Notes: generated from the letters alone by a model not told the origin. DNA of 6,339 bases from a bacterium (GCA_029573925.1 JAKQBV010000417.1:1-6339), one strand, 5' to 3'. Shown: positions 1 through 6,211, counted from the first letter of the stretch. Numbers and translations are program-made.

Positions 1-183
1 ACTATGGCCTTGAGTTTGATAGGTTCCATCAGGGAAATTCTCTGCGCTGGCACATTGTTGGGAGCCTCTTTGTTCGGAACGGCTTATCAACCGTTTCTGA
101 TGTTTGTTCTGCCTGCCGGAGCATTCCTAACTTTGGGTTTGACTATGGGCGTTATGAACTGGTTGGAGAAGAGAAAAGCATGA
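1..183 (+). CDS. rnfE: RnfE, C-terminal 60 residues (partial at left edge)
   Basis: This is the end of an Rnf electron-transport complex subunit E, an integral membrane protein of the ferredoxin:NAD+ oxidoreductase that couples electron flow to Na+ or H+ export. Frame 1 is open from the window edge to a TGA at 181-183. The segment SIREILCAGTLLG matches the conserved loop SxREIL-GTL of RnfE/NqrD proteins. A last hydrophobic helix (YQPFLMFVLPAGAFLTLGLTMG) follows, then the typical ending NWLEKRKA. The stop codon overlaps the start of rnfA (ATGA), which implies translational coupling. The identity rests on these motifs and on the rnfA and rnfB genes that follow. NqrD is the alternative, but the RnfB downstream argues for Rnf. 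The N-terminal part, with its iron-sulfur-binding cysteine motifs, lies outside the window. Confidence 0.86.
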   Translation, partial: TMALSLIGSIREILCAGTLLGASLFGTAYQPFLMFVLPAGAFLTLGLTMGVMNWLEKRKA

Positions 184-758
184 TGAACGATATCGTTGTT
201 CTTGTCATCGGCGCGATTTTTGTAAACAACTTCGTGTTGGCGCGCTTCCTCGGGATATGTCCGTTCGTCGGCGTTTCCAAGAGGGTAGGGGACGCGGTAG
301 GGATGGGGATGGCGGTCATATTTGTAATGATACTCGCCTCCGTCGCCAGTTGGCTTACTTTTTATTACGTTCTAACTCCTTTGAAAATGGAATACATGAC
401 CACAATCGCGTTTATATTAATAATCGCGTCGCTGGTTCAGTTCGTCGAAAACGTTATTAAGAAGATGGCTCCTGCGTTATACAAATCCCTTGGAATATAT
501 CTGCCGCTTATTACCACCAACTGCGCGGTTCTGGGGATTGCGTTGCTCAATGTGCAGAACGGCTACACCCTGACACAGACGGTTTTGCACGCGGTCGGAG
601 CGTCCGTCGGTTTTACGATGGCTCTTGTGCTTCTTGCGGGCATCAGAGAGCGATTAGAAAGGGCGGACATCCCTCCCTCGTTGAAAGGCGCTCCGATAAC
701 TTTCATAACATCGGGTCTTCTTGCAATCGCTTTTATGGGCTTTATAGGAATGGTGTGA
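180..758 (+). CDS. rnfA: RnfA, membrane subunit of the Rnf complex
   Basis: RnfA is a membrane subunit of the Rnf ferredoxin:NAD+ oxidoreductase. At 192 residues it has the usual family length (about 190-193) and six hydrophobic segments. Hallmarks are NNFVLARFLGICPFVGVSK near residues 16-34 and LPLITTNCAVLGIALLN near 108-124. Cys27 and Cys115 lie in these half-repeats. In the Rnf/Nqr family such cysteines, with those of RnfE, hold an iron-sulfur cluster inside the membrane; that role is family knowledge, not shown here. The C-terminal loop IRERLERADIPPSLKG and the ending GLLAIAFMGFIGMV are also typical. Two ATG codons are adjacent (180 and 183); the first overlaps the rnfE stop. GGAG at 165-168 lies 11 nt before ATG180 and serves as the likely ribosome binding site, so I keep 180, though 183 is equally possible. 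Confidence 0.95.
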   Translation: MMNDIVVLVIGAIFVNNFVLARFLGICPFVGVSKRVGDAVGMGMAVIFVMILASVASWLTFYYVLTPLKMEYMTTIAFILIIASLVQFVENVIKKMAPALYKSLGIYLPLITTNCAVLGIALLNVQNGYTLTQTVLHAVGASVGFTMALVLLAGIRERLERADIPPSLKGAPITFITSGLLAIAFMGFIGMV

Positions 759-806
759 ATAGTCGCGAATGTACGACGCGGAAATTTTGTTTTCTTTAGA
801 GGAAAT

Positions 807-1628
807 ATGCCGACAGAACTGTTTTATCCGATAGCAATGCTCGCCGGTTTCGGCTTGGCTCTTGGGATCGGACTTGCCATAGCCGCGAAAGTGTTTGCGG
901 TCGAGGTAGATCCGCGCGTTGAAGCCATCGAAAAGCTTTTGCCCGGCGCGAATTGCGGCGGATGTGGTTTTCCGGGATGCAGCGGATATGCAGAGGCTAT
1001 GGTTCTCGCGGGAGCGGCCCCATCGCTGTGCCCCGCAATTAAGTCTCCTGAACAGAAAAAAGTGGGCGAGATTCTCGGCGTCGTCGTGGAAGAGAGAGCG
1101 CCCATGATGGCTGTCATTCGTTGCGCGGGCAAAGTATCCTCTGAGAATTTTAAATACGATTATATGGGCGAGCCTGACTGCGCGACCGCCGTGCTGTTGG
1201 CAGGAGGGCCGAACCCATGCCGCTACGGATGTCTCGGAATGGGAAGTTGCGTGAAAGGGTGTCCGTTCGGGGCTATGACTTTAAGGCCTGACCTCCCGCC
1301 GATTGTGGACCCTGAAAAATGCGTCGCCTGCGGGAAATGCGTATCCGCTTGTCCGAAAGCGCTGATAGCTCTAATGCCTGTCGACAGGCAGATTATCGTG
1401 ATGTGCAGTTCTCTAGACAAAGGAAAGCCTGTCAAAGACTTATGCGCTGTCGGTTGCATTGCCTGCGGGCTGTGCGCCAAGAAATGCCCGGAAACAGCCA
1501 TAACCATGGAGAGAAATCTTCCGGTTATCGACTATGACAAATGCACGTCTTGCGGCACATGCGCGGAAGTGTGTCCGCAGAACTCCATTCTCGACAAAAA
1601 CAAAAAAACTGTCGCGGCCGGCGTCTGA
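807..1628 (+). CDS. rnfB: RnfB, iron-sulfur ferredoxin-accepting subunit of Rnf
   Basis: RnfB is the membrane-anchored iron-sulfur subunit thought to take electrons from reduced ferredoxin. One hydrophobic anchor spans about residues 5-30. The RnfB-specific 4Fe-4S domain follows (ANCGGCGFPGC, Cys50, 53 and 58, plus Cys75). A ferredoxin-like region has CRYGCLGMGSCVKGCPFGA (Cys138, 142, 148, 152) and three CxxCxxCxxxC motifs at Cys172-182, 217-227 and 246-256. At 273 residues it is clearly longer than E. coli RsxB (about 190) and resembles the multi-cluster RnfB of Clostridia and related anaerobes. AGAGGA at 798-803 lies just before ATG807; the 3-nt gap is short, but no better in-frame start is present. 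The gene begins 48 nt after rnfA and is followed 2 nt later by a RseC-family gene. No frameshift or missing cluster cysteine was seen. Confidence 0.96.
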   Translation: MPTELFYPIAMLAGFGLALGIGLAIAAKVFAVEVDPRVEAIEKLLPGANCGGCGFPGCSGYAEAMVLAGAAPSLCPAIKSPEQKKVGEILGVVVEERAPMMAVIRCAGKVSSENFKYDYMGEPDCATAVLLAGGPNPCRYGCLGMGSCVKGCPFGAMTLRPDLPPIVDPEKCVACGKCVSACPKALIALMPVDRQIIVMCSSLDKGKPVKDLCAVGCIACGLCAKKCPETAITMERNLPVIDYDKCTSCGTCAEVCPQNSILDKNKKTVAAGV

Positions 1629-1630
1629 TT

Positions 1631-2062
1631 GTGGAAGAGACAGGAGTCGTAAGATCGGTCGAAAACGGCATTGCGCGCGTCGAAATTAACAGAAGCGCGA
1701 TGTGTTCGCGATGCGGATGTTGCATTCAGACTGGTCCTGAAACCATGGAGCTTGAAGCGACCGACGCAATAGGCGTTTCCCCGGGCGACAGCGTCTCTCT
1801 GGAATTTCCTGATTATATGTTCGTCAAAGTTTCCTTCGCCGCTTATGGGTTTCCCGCAATAGCGTTCTTCGTCTCACTATTTGTTTGTTTGGAAGCGTTC
1901 AAACTGAACGAATGGCAATCCGCGCTTGCGGCTGTCGTTGCGACGGCGATCTCATATTTCATAGTCTCCAAAACCAAGTTCGCAAGATTCGGTTCTGATG
2001 ACATGCGGCCAAAAATATTAGAACTGTCATCCGACGACGAGAACGGATTAGAACAGAAATAG
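1631..2062 (+). CDS. rseC: RseC/MucC-family membrane protein (SoxR-reducing system type)
   Basis: This is a 143-residue member of the RseC/MucC family. In gamma-proteobacteria RseC works with the Rsx/Rnf complex in reducing SoxR and in sigma-E control; in anaerobes members often sit beside rnf genes with unproven roles. The pattern is typical: an N-terminal soluble part (EETGVVRSVENGIARVEI), a cysteine cluster CSRCGCC (Cys25, 28, 30, 31), a beta-like PGDSVSLEFP stretch, then two membrane helices (about residues 64-90 and 95-113) and an acidic C-tail. The frame is open further upstream, to an ATG at 1541, but that stretch lies inside rnfB and codes for unrelated sequence. The family start ETGxV fits GTG at 1631, 2 nt after the rnfB stop. 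There is no clear Shine-Dalgarno site, so translation is probably coupled to rnfB. The family is likely, the exact function is not known here. Confidence 0.85.
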   Translation: MEETGVVRSVENGIARVEINRSAMCSRCGCCIQTGPETMELEATDAIGVSPGDSVSLEFPDYMFVKVSFAAYGFPAIAFFVSLFVCLEAFKLNEWQSALAAVVATAISYFIVSKTKFARFGSDDMRPKILELSSDDENGLEQK

Positions 2063-2073
2063 CAAGTTCTCGC

Positions 2074-2100
2074 TCCGATGTTGAGTCGGAATTTCTTTGA
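2074..2100 (+). terminator. Possible weak terminator after the rnf operon
   Basis: TCCGAT (2074-2079) can pair with GTCGGA (2085-2090), with one G-U pair and a 5-nt loop, and is followed by ATTTCTTT. It lies 12 nt past the rseC stop in the convergent gap 2063-2159, where termination is expected. The stem is short and the T run is broken, so this is only a candidate. Nothing else stands out in that gap. Confidence 0.33.
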
Positions 2101-2159
2101 TGTCATTTATTCCTAGATGGTCCGCATTTGGATCAATGCCACGATGTTTTTCGCTGTTA

Positions 2160-2689
2160 TCATGGCAATAGCAACGTCGAAGATTCGGCTATTTCTTTTT
2201 CGTGAAGGCGCACATATTCGCAACTCGGCGTGTTGCCGCATTTTCGGCAAGAGATATCATAGGCTGAATTCACAGTTCCGCACTCGGAACATGAATAGCG
2301 CTCAATCATCTCGACATACCATTTCTCAAAGCCAACTTCTTTTATCCGCTCCAGATTTTTCCACAATTCGATGCGGTGCGGATACTGCTTCTGAAATGTT
2401 TTCAACTCCTCGCAGGGATACTCATCGCATTCTCCGCAGAAAACCACGTTCTTTTTCTCAGAGCAACGACACATCTTGCATATATTTCTGCAAAAAAAGA
2501 ACGTTTGTCAGAGCGGCAGCCTAAGCATTCGAATTCTTCCTCAGGCATATTGAAACGCGCGGCAAGCCGCTTAATCCGTTCCGGTTCTTCACGGTTTCCT
2601 ATATAAATAGAACATGCCGGACAGAATAATCCGCAGACGGCTGCAAGCCTGATATCAGGAGTTTTGAAGTCGAATAGCTCAATTGTCAT
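2160..2689 (-). CDS. DUF3795-type cysteine-rich protein, split by a -1 frameshift
   Basis: Two overlapping - strand frames together make one DUF3795-like protein of 176 residues. The first frame, from ATG at 2689, gives VCGLFCPACSIYIG (Cys19, 23, 26) and FECLGCRSDK (Cys55, 58). The second frame gives ICKMCRCSEKKNVVFCGEC, then DEYPCEELKTF (Cys71-93). This order, CGLxCxxC, CxGC, KMCxC, CxECxxYPCE, is what I know of DUF3795 proteins, whose function is unestablished but whose cysteines suggest metal binding. A C-terminal zinc-ribbon-like part follows (CSECG at 134-138, CRKCG at 148-152). Without a shift, the first frame runs to 2402 and makes only 95 residues with an unrelated tail. The join falls at T7 (2492-2498). 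ATG2689 is chosen because GGAG lies 8 nt upstream; the frame is open farther up, into the preceding gene, but without family sequence. It could be a sequencing error, a broken gene or programmed frameshifting. Confidence 0.72.
2492..2498 (-). other. T7 run, in-phase -1 slippery heptamer at the DUF3795 frame change
   Basis: Read on the - strand, the upstream frame is CGT TCT TTT TTT GCA. The seven T therefore lie exactly as T_TTT_TTT, the X_XXY_YYZ form of -1 slippery sites. Slipping back one base gives TGC AGA AAT, which enters the frame that carries the rest of the conserved cysteine pattern. A run of eight T would give the same protein without any shift, so a lost base in a homopolymer explains the data equally well. 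I found no strong downstream stem-loop and no well-placed internal Shine-Dalgarno stimulator. Confidence 0.6.
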
Positions 2690-2697
2690 GCTGCAAT

Positions 2698-2701
2698 CTC
2701 C
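2698..2701 (-). promoter_or_regulatory. Ribosome binding site for the DUF3795-type gene
   Basis: GGAG on the - strand lies 8 nt before ATG at 2689. It decides the start in favour of 2689 over the in-frame ATG at 2707, which lies upstream of this site, and over starts inside the preceding gene. Confidence 0.6.
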
Positions 2702-2753
2702 ATTCATAAGAACGTTTGACAAACCCGGATTTGCTGATAATGTCTTTTTGATA

Positions 2754-3656
2754 CTACCATTTGTTATCATTATAGTCATATTTTCCGATTCCATCGATGA
2801 AAATGCGCGCGCCATCAATAGTGACGGAGCCTTGCGTCTTAACCAGCAGTTCATGGTAATCGATGTCTATGTAAGGCAACACAAAAGGGATTCTTTTAAT
2901 TGTTCTGTGCGCGAGTATCGGCGACACATCCAATTCGAGGTCCGGCGACGTGATTTTCCAAGAGTCGAGAGGCGAGGCGGGATTGAACGAAAATTGAGCG
3001 GGCGAGTGAATGTTGCGGTTCTCCGATCCTAGCCACACATAAGAATAGTTATGCGGCACGGCGGCGTCGTACAGGCAGTCCATCACGACTCCAGACGCGG
3101 CGGGAGACCAGAAATGCAGCCAATTCGCCTGCGAGCGGCGCGGCTGCACGCCCCACGCGTGTTCGCAGTATCCGTAACCGCTCAGATCGCAGTCCCGCCC
3201 GCCGAACGACACTCTGCCCTCCATTCGATTGAGCGCCGATTGTAATATCGAATAGTCTATCTTTTTCGTCAGAATCCTGTCGCGGCGCATGGCAGACACT
3301 CGGCGATGCTCAACTTTCGCGCGTATCGCGGCTGACTCGATTTCGATGACCCATTTGTTTTCAGCGCAACCGGAAAAACGAAGGCTGCCCCATTTGCCTC
3401 GCGCGGTCACTTCTATGGCGTCGCCGGGCCGCGCGTCAACTCCGGTCAATCGTTCCAATACAACCCGCCGCCCGTCTTTCAGATTTATTACTGACAGCGA
3501 AACATATCCCGATGGAAAACTTTGCATGGCCAGAAAAACGAAATAGACGCCTCGATCCTCGTCCATACCCTCGAACGACCACCATTGTTTCCTGCGGAGA
3601 AACGCTGCCGACCCTCGACCGCGCCATTTTATCGGTATAAAACCTTCGTCTATCAT
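2754..3656 (-). CDS. CrtC/AttH-type lipocalin-like protein, function unknown
   Basis: This 300-residue protein looks like the two-lobed lipocalin-like superfamily that includes carotenoid 1,2-hydratase (CrtC), AttH-type proteins and some fungal cyclases. In the first lobe, KQWWSFEGMDEDRGVYFVFLAM (residues 23-44) matches the family opening EWWYF-G, followed by a strand ending in FVF. The second lobe begins at GYGYCEHAWG (160-169), equivalent to the GxGYxDHxWG signature, followed by WLHFWSPAASG and ending in a VTIDGARIFIDGIGKYDY stretch. No signal peptide is evident, so it is probably cytoplasmic. Family members act on hydrophobic ligands, but no reaction can be assigned here. The start is ATG3656, with AGGA 8 nt upstream; a TTG at 3662 is too close to that site. 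The gene lies 113 nt after the amidohydrolase and 64 nt before the DUF3795 gene, all in one direction, so it may be co-transcribed with them. Fold assignment is by motif only. Confidence 0.68.
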   Translation of the reverse strand: MIDEGFIPIKWRGRGSAAFLRRKQWWSFEGMDEDRGVYFVFLAMQSFPSGYVSLSVINLKDGRRVVLERLTGVDARPGDAIEVTARGKWGSLRFSGCAENKWVIEIESAAIRAKVEHRRVSAMRRDRILTKKIDYSILQSALNRMEGRVSFGGRDCDLSGYGYCEHAWGVQPRRSQANWLHFWSPAASGVVMDCLYDAAVPHNYSYVWLGSENRNIHSPAQFSFNPASPLDSWKITSPDLELDVSPILAHRTIKRIPFVLPYIDIDYHELLVKTQGSVTIDGARIFIDGIGKYDYNDNKW

Positions 3657-3664
3657 TCGCAATT

Positions 3665-3668
3665 TCCT
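3665..3668 (-). promoter_or_regulatory. Ribosome binding site for the lipocalin-like gene
   Basis: AGGA on the - strand with an 8-nt spacer to ATG at 3656. It would leave only 2 nt before the alternative TTG at 3662, so it selects the ATG. Confidence 0.55.
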
Positions 3669-3769
3669 ATCTTCGGCGATAACAAAGCCCCGGTTTCAAA
3701 TCCTTTTCTCAAAACGAAATTAGCGCGCGCAATACGATATCAGCGATATCTGACATATCCTCAATGGTC

Positions 3770-5209
3770 TCAAATGTTCGACCGATAAAGAGATCGGTCA
3801 TCGGGTTTCGGATCGAAAAACATATCGTTGCCCGGCCAGAATTCCGGCAGTTCCGGGTGTCTCGCGCGAAACCATCTCCCGCCTTTTCCAATAATTCGCA
3901 CTCGCCGCACGGCATCAATATCTTCGAGCGGGTTGCCTTCGAGCAGAACCACGTCCGATTCCATTCCGGGTTCCACAGAGCCTATCCTGTCGTCGATGCC
4001 CAGAAGTCGCGCCGCGTCGATTGTTGCCGCCTTAATCGCTCCGAGCTTCGACATCCCTATGAAATGCAGACGTCTGATTTCATCCGCAGTTTCACCGGGA
4101 AATGATGTCACCGCGCCCATATCCGTTCCCGCGCAAAACGGAACGCCCGCTTTGTTCAACATCTCGGCGTTGCGAAGGATATATTTTAAATTTCCTTTCA
4201 GGCCGCGCGATGCTCCGAAACTCTTCAGGTAGCCGGGATCGGAAAAATCCATCCATGTGTCAGCAAGTGTTTTCAGAAACCCTAAAGCTTGCGGCTCAAA
4301 CATATCCGCAGCCCGCGCGCTCGATAGAAATTCCGATTTGTCTTCAAACCGAAGCACGCTGTCAGTCATTGTCAAAGTGGGAACAACTGTCGTTCCGCTA
4401 CACTTCGCATTCTCGATTTCTCTAGAGATCATTTCTCTGTCGATTGGAAGATGTTCGATTGAATCCACATCGTGCCGCAGGATGCCCTGAAGGTCGTCCG
4501 CGCAGAAATGATGCACTGCTACTTTGAGGCCGAGCTGGCGCGCCGCTATGCAAATCGCTTCGAACACGTCTTCCGATATAGTCGGCAGAGGTCTATCCGC
4601 GCTCATTTCCGCATTGACTGAGGTATATCCAACTTTTATGACATCTATTCCCTGTCTGCGCAGGTGTTTTACGGCGGCCTCCGCCTCCGATGGAGCTTGA
4701 AGATTAATCTTGGGCTGGCCTATGAATGCCGCGACCACTGACGGTAGCGGTTCGATATAATCGGGATATCCGCCACGGCAACTGAGAATAGCGCCGGATG
4801 CGAGTATGCGCGGCCCGATTATCTTTCCAGACGCGATGCCCTGTCTGTACCGGTTCATGAGTTTTATGGGCGACAACATATCCCTGACGCAGACAACTCC
4901 GCACGCAAGAGTTGCCGCGAGGTTTCGCCGAATCTGACGCAGCGCCCATGCTCCGGGGACTCCTTTTTGTTCCGCGATGAACGGGCTGAGAATATGACAG
5001 TGGCAATCAATAAATCCGGGCGAAAGAGTAAGCCCGTTGCAATCTATCACATCGCAGTCGGCCGCGTCGTCCGGGGCGTCGATATTTTCGATTACGCCTT
5101 GTGAGACAAGCACACACGTTGGGGATGACAGATTTCCTATCTTCACATCCAGCACGCGCACATCGCGCAGAAGCATTCTTGCTTTTTGGGTTTCGATTCT
5201 ATCTAGCAT
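3770..5209 (-). CDS. Metal-dependent amidohydrolase (imidazolonepropionase-like)
   Basis: This 479-residue enzyme belongs to the amidohydrolase superfamily, TIM-barrel hydrolases that cleave C-N or similar bonds with one or two metal ions. It opens with the small beta domain (LLRDVRVLDV, VIDCNGLTLSPGFIDCHCHIL). The full ligand set is visible: HxH at His70/His72, a lysine likely to be carboxylated in DVIKVGY (Lys192), VAVHH (His233 or His234), SIEHL (His253) and GTDMG (Asp363). Toward the end, the ATIDAARLLGIDDRIGSVEPGMESDVVLLEGNP segment is typical of imidazolonepropionase-like, Xaa-Pro dipeptidase-like and related members. A further 30 or so residues follow, ending DDRSLYRSNI. No signal peptide is seen, so it is probably cytosolic. 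The substrate cannot be told from sequence. ATG5209 has GAGG 10 nt upstream; Met12 is a weaker alternative. It is the first gene of a - strand group with the lipocalin-like and DUF3795 genes. Confidence 0.93.
   Translation of the reverse strand: MLDRIETQKARMLLRDVRVLDVKIGNLSSPTCVLVSQGVIENIDAPDDAADCDVIDCNGLTLSPGFIDCHCHILSPFIAEQKGVPGAWALRQIRRNLAATLACGVVCVRDMLSPIKLMNRYRQGIASGKIIGPRILASGAILSCRGGYPDYIEPLPSVVAAFIGQPKINLQAPSEAEAAVKHLRRQGIDVIKVGYTSVNAEMSADRPLPTISEDVFEAICIAARQLGLKVAVHHFCADDLQGILRHDVDSIEHLPIDREMISREIENAKCSGTTVVPTLTMTDSVLRFEDKSEFLSSARAADMFEPQALGFLKTLADTWMDFSDPGYLKSFGASRGLKGNLKYILRNAEMLNKAGVPFCAGTDMGAVTSFPGETADEIRRLHFIGMSKLGAIKAATIDAARLLGIDDRIGSVEPGMESDVVLLEGNPLEDIDAVRRVRIIGKGGRWFRARHPELPEFWPGNDMFFDPKPDDRSLYRSNI
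3780..3799. repeat. 7-bp perfect inverted repeat in the amidohydrolase 3' end
   Basis: GACCGAT (3780-3786) and ATCGGTC (3793-3799) pair around a 6-nt loop, just before the amidohydrolase stop (3770-3772). No T run follows on the - strand, so it is not a standard terminator. It could slow 3' decay or be a chance result of coding sequence. Confidence 0.3.
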
Positions 5210-5230
5210 AAATGATGAGCCTCAAGTGCA

Positions 5231-5260
5231 ATTATATAATCAGATAGCTTAATATGTTAA
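5231..5260 (-). promoter_or_regulatory. Candidate sigma-70 promoter for the amidohydrolase gene
   Basis: On the - strand, TTAACA (5260-5255) and TATAAT (5236-5231) are separated by 18 nt. The -10 box is perfect and the -35 differs from TTGACA by one base. Transcription would begin near 5225, leaving only a very short leader before GAGG (5223-5220) and ATG5209. The region is AT-rich, so a chance match is possible. Confidence 0.5.
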
Positions 5261-5310
5261 ATCATTTAATAAGCAATGCTCTTTCGTCTGAATGAAACGC
5301 GCACAATGAT

Positions 5311-5339
5311 TTGACATCCTCAAAAAAGAGATTTATTAT
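5311..5339 (+). promoter_or_regulatory. Strong sigma-70 promoter for the gene at 5394
   Basis: A perfect -35 TTGACA (5311-5316) is followed after exactly 17 nt by TATTAT (5334-5339), one base off the consensus -10. The start would fall near 5346, giving a leader of about 48 nt that ends in a strong ribosome binding site. The promoter points away from the amidohydrolase promoter in the same spacer, so the two genes are divergently transcribed. No clear operator repeat was seen between them. Confidence 0.75.
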
Positions 5340-5381
5340 TGATGCAGACATATTTGTGAAAAAAATAACTTGAATGCGAGA

Positions 5382-5387
5382 GGGAGG
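5382..5387 (+). promoter_or_regulatory. Strong ribosome binding site for the gene at 5394
   Basis: GGGAGG with a 6-nt A-rich spacer before ATG5394. It fixes this start against an in-frame TTG at 5370, which lies upstream of the site and would translate through it. Confidence 0.8.
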
Positions 5388-5393
5388 AAAGAA

Positions 5394-6107
5394 ATGGCTT
5401 TGACAGCGGAGGAAAAAGAAATAAAAGCATGGGGAGCGGAGTCTTTCAAAGGACCGTGGCTTGACCTTTGCGAAGTGTTTTCGAGACTGCACAACGGAGA
5501 AGAGCTTACAAAGGAAGAAGTGAAGATCGATCCGTACTTTTTGCCGTTTGACATTGACGCGAGGGTTCTTTACAAAATCATGAAAGCCGGCGGGAAAAAG
5601 GCGATACTCGGCGACAACGGCAGCATGCTCACAATCATCACCAACACGGTGGGAGACGAAATCATCTGGGCAGCCATAGAGTTGGAAGAAGACGGCGCGT
5701 ACACTGAATTTCATCCGCTAGCCGACAAGCTCGGACAGGATTGGGACAAAAAGGGCGCCGAGATGATTTACAACGGGGACATGGAAGGCGCTTTCGATCA
5801 CTTCAGCTCGTGGGTGAAACAGCAGAGCGGCATGTCTCACATTGAACTTGGGATTTTGAAGGTTGCCAATATACAGTTCTTCGGCGCTTTTAAAAGAGCC
5901 TATGAGGAATCGGACAACGGCGCGAAAATCCTTCTCATGGGCATAAAGATGGTTGAGGCTGTAAGTGAAATTATGGAAGAGGGATGGGTAAAGTTTTATC
6001 CTGATATCAATCTCAAGAAACTGCTCGAGACAATCGCTCCCGCTTTGAACATACTCAGCCCGGTGAACACCGCTTTGCAGGGCGCGTTGTCCAAGCTTCC
6101 GTTCTGA
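5394..6107 (+). CDS. Conserved-looking hypothetical protein, 237 residues, unknown family
   Basis: I do not recognise this protein. It appears soluble and acidic, with no signal peptide or membrane helix and a single cysteine (Cys26). The N-terminal third (MALTAEEKEIKAWGAESFKG, then a short helix-rich part) is charged. A middle part, KAILGDNGSMLTIITNTVGDEIIWAAIELEEDG (about 69-101), looks like alternating beta strands. The remainder is mainly helical, with aromatic patches such as FDHFSSWVKQQSG and IQFFGAFKRAY, and ends in a Pro/Leu-rich hydrophobic stretch (LLETIAPALNILSPVNTALQGALSKLPF). Codon use looks like that of its neighbours, so it is a real gene. It stands alone between its own near-consensus promoter and a strong terminator, with a very good ribosome binding site, which implies a monocistronic and probably abundant product. 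It is divergent from the amidohydrolase. No function is proposed. Confidence 0.88.
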   Translation: MALTAEEKEIKAWGAESFKGPWLDLCEVFSRLHNGEELTKEEVKIDPYFLPFDIDARVLYKIMKAGGKKAILGDNGSMLTIITNTVGDEIIWAAIELEEDGAYTEFHPLADKLGQDWDKKGAEMIYNGDMEGAFDHFSSWVKQQSGMSHIELGILKVANIQFFGAFKRAYEESDNGAKILLMGIKMVEAVSEIMEEGWVKFYPDINLKKLLETIAPALNILSPVNTALQGALSKLPF

Positions 6108-6147
6108 TTTAGTTTTGCTGAAAATGAAATAGAAAGATAAAGATGTA

Positions 6148-6173
6148 AAAAAAGGCTCGAAAGAGCCTTTTTT
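6148..6173 (+). terminator. Strong intrinsic terminator, probably bidirectional
   Basis: AAAAAAGGCTC (6148-6158) pairs fully with GAGCCTTTTTT (6163-6173) across a GAAA tetraloop, and the T run ends the transcript of the gene ending at 6107. The A run makes it usable on the other strand too. The stem can extend outward, ATGTA (6143-6147) with TACAT (6176-6180), past a 2-nt bulge. Confidence 0.9.
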
Positions 6174-6211
6174 CTTACATATGCAACGAGCCATTATTAA
6201 ATTTGATTCCG

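Noticed and set aside
759..806. rnfA-rnfB spacer, searched for a promoter or small ORF from ATG769
   Set aside because: The ATG is out of frame with rnfB and has no ribosome binding site; no promoter-like pair of boxes was seen.
1541..1630. Upstream extension of the RseC-family gene to ATG1541
   Set aside because: It lies wholly within rnfB in another frame and encodes no family sequence; GTG1631 matches the family N-terminus.
2117..2524. + strand frame of 135 codons opposite the DUF3795-type gene
   Set aside because: Ser/Arg/Thr-rich composition typical of an antisense shadow, with no ribosome binding site; the - strand carries the conserved cysteine motifs.
2498..2719. Direct repeat AAGAACGTTTG near 2498-2508 and 2709-2719
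   Set aside because: Eleven bases, one copy in coding and one in spacer sequence, with no mobile-element features; probably chance.
2690..2854. Upstream extension of the DUF3795-type gene to ATG2854
   Set aside because: It overlaps the end of the lipocalin-like gene and lacks family sequence; a good ribosome binding site precedes ATG2689.
5262..5714. Long - strand frame of 150 codons opposite the gene at 5394
   Set aside because: It is antisense to a well-supported gene, covers its promoter, and codes for low-plausibility Phe/His-rich sequence.
5718..6194. Long - strand frame of 158 codons opposite the second half of the gene at 5394
   Set aside because: It is antisense and crosses the strong terminator; no family features.
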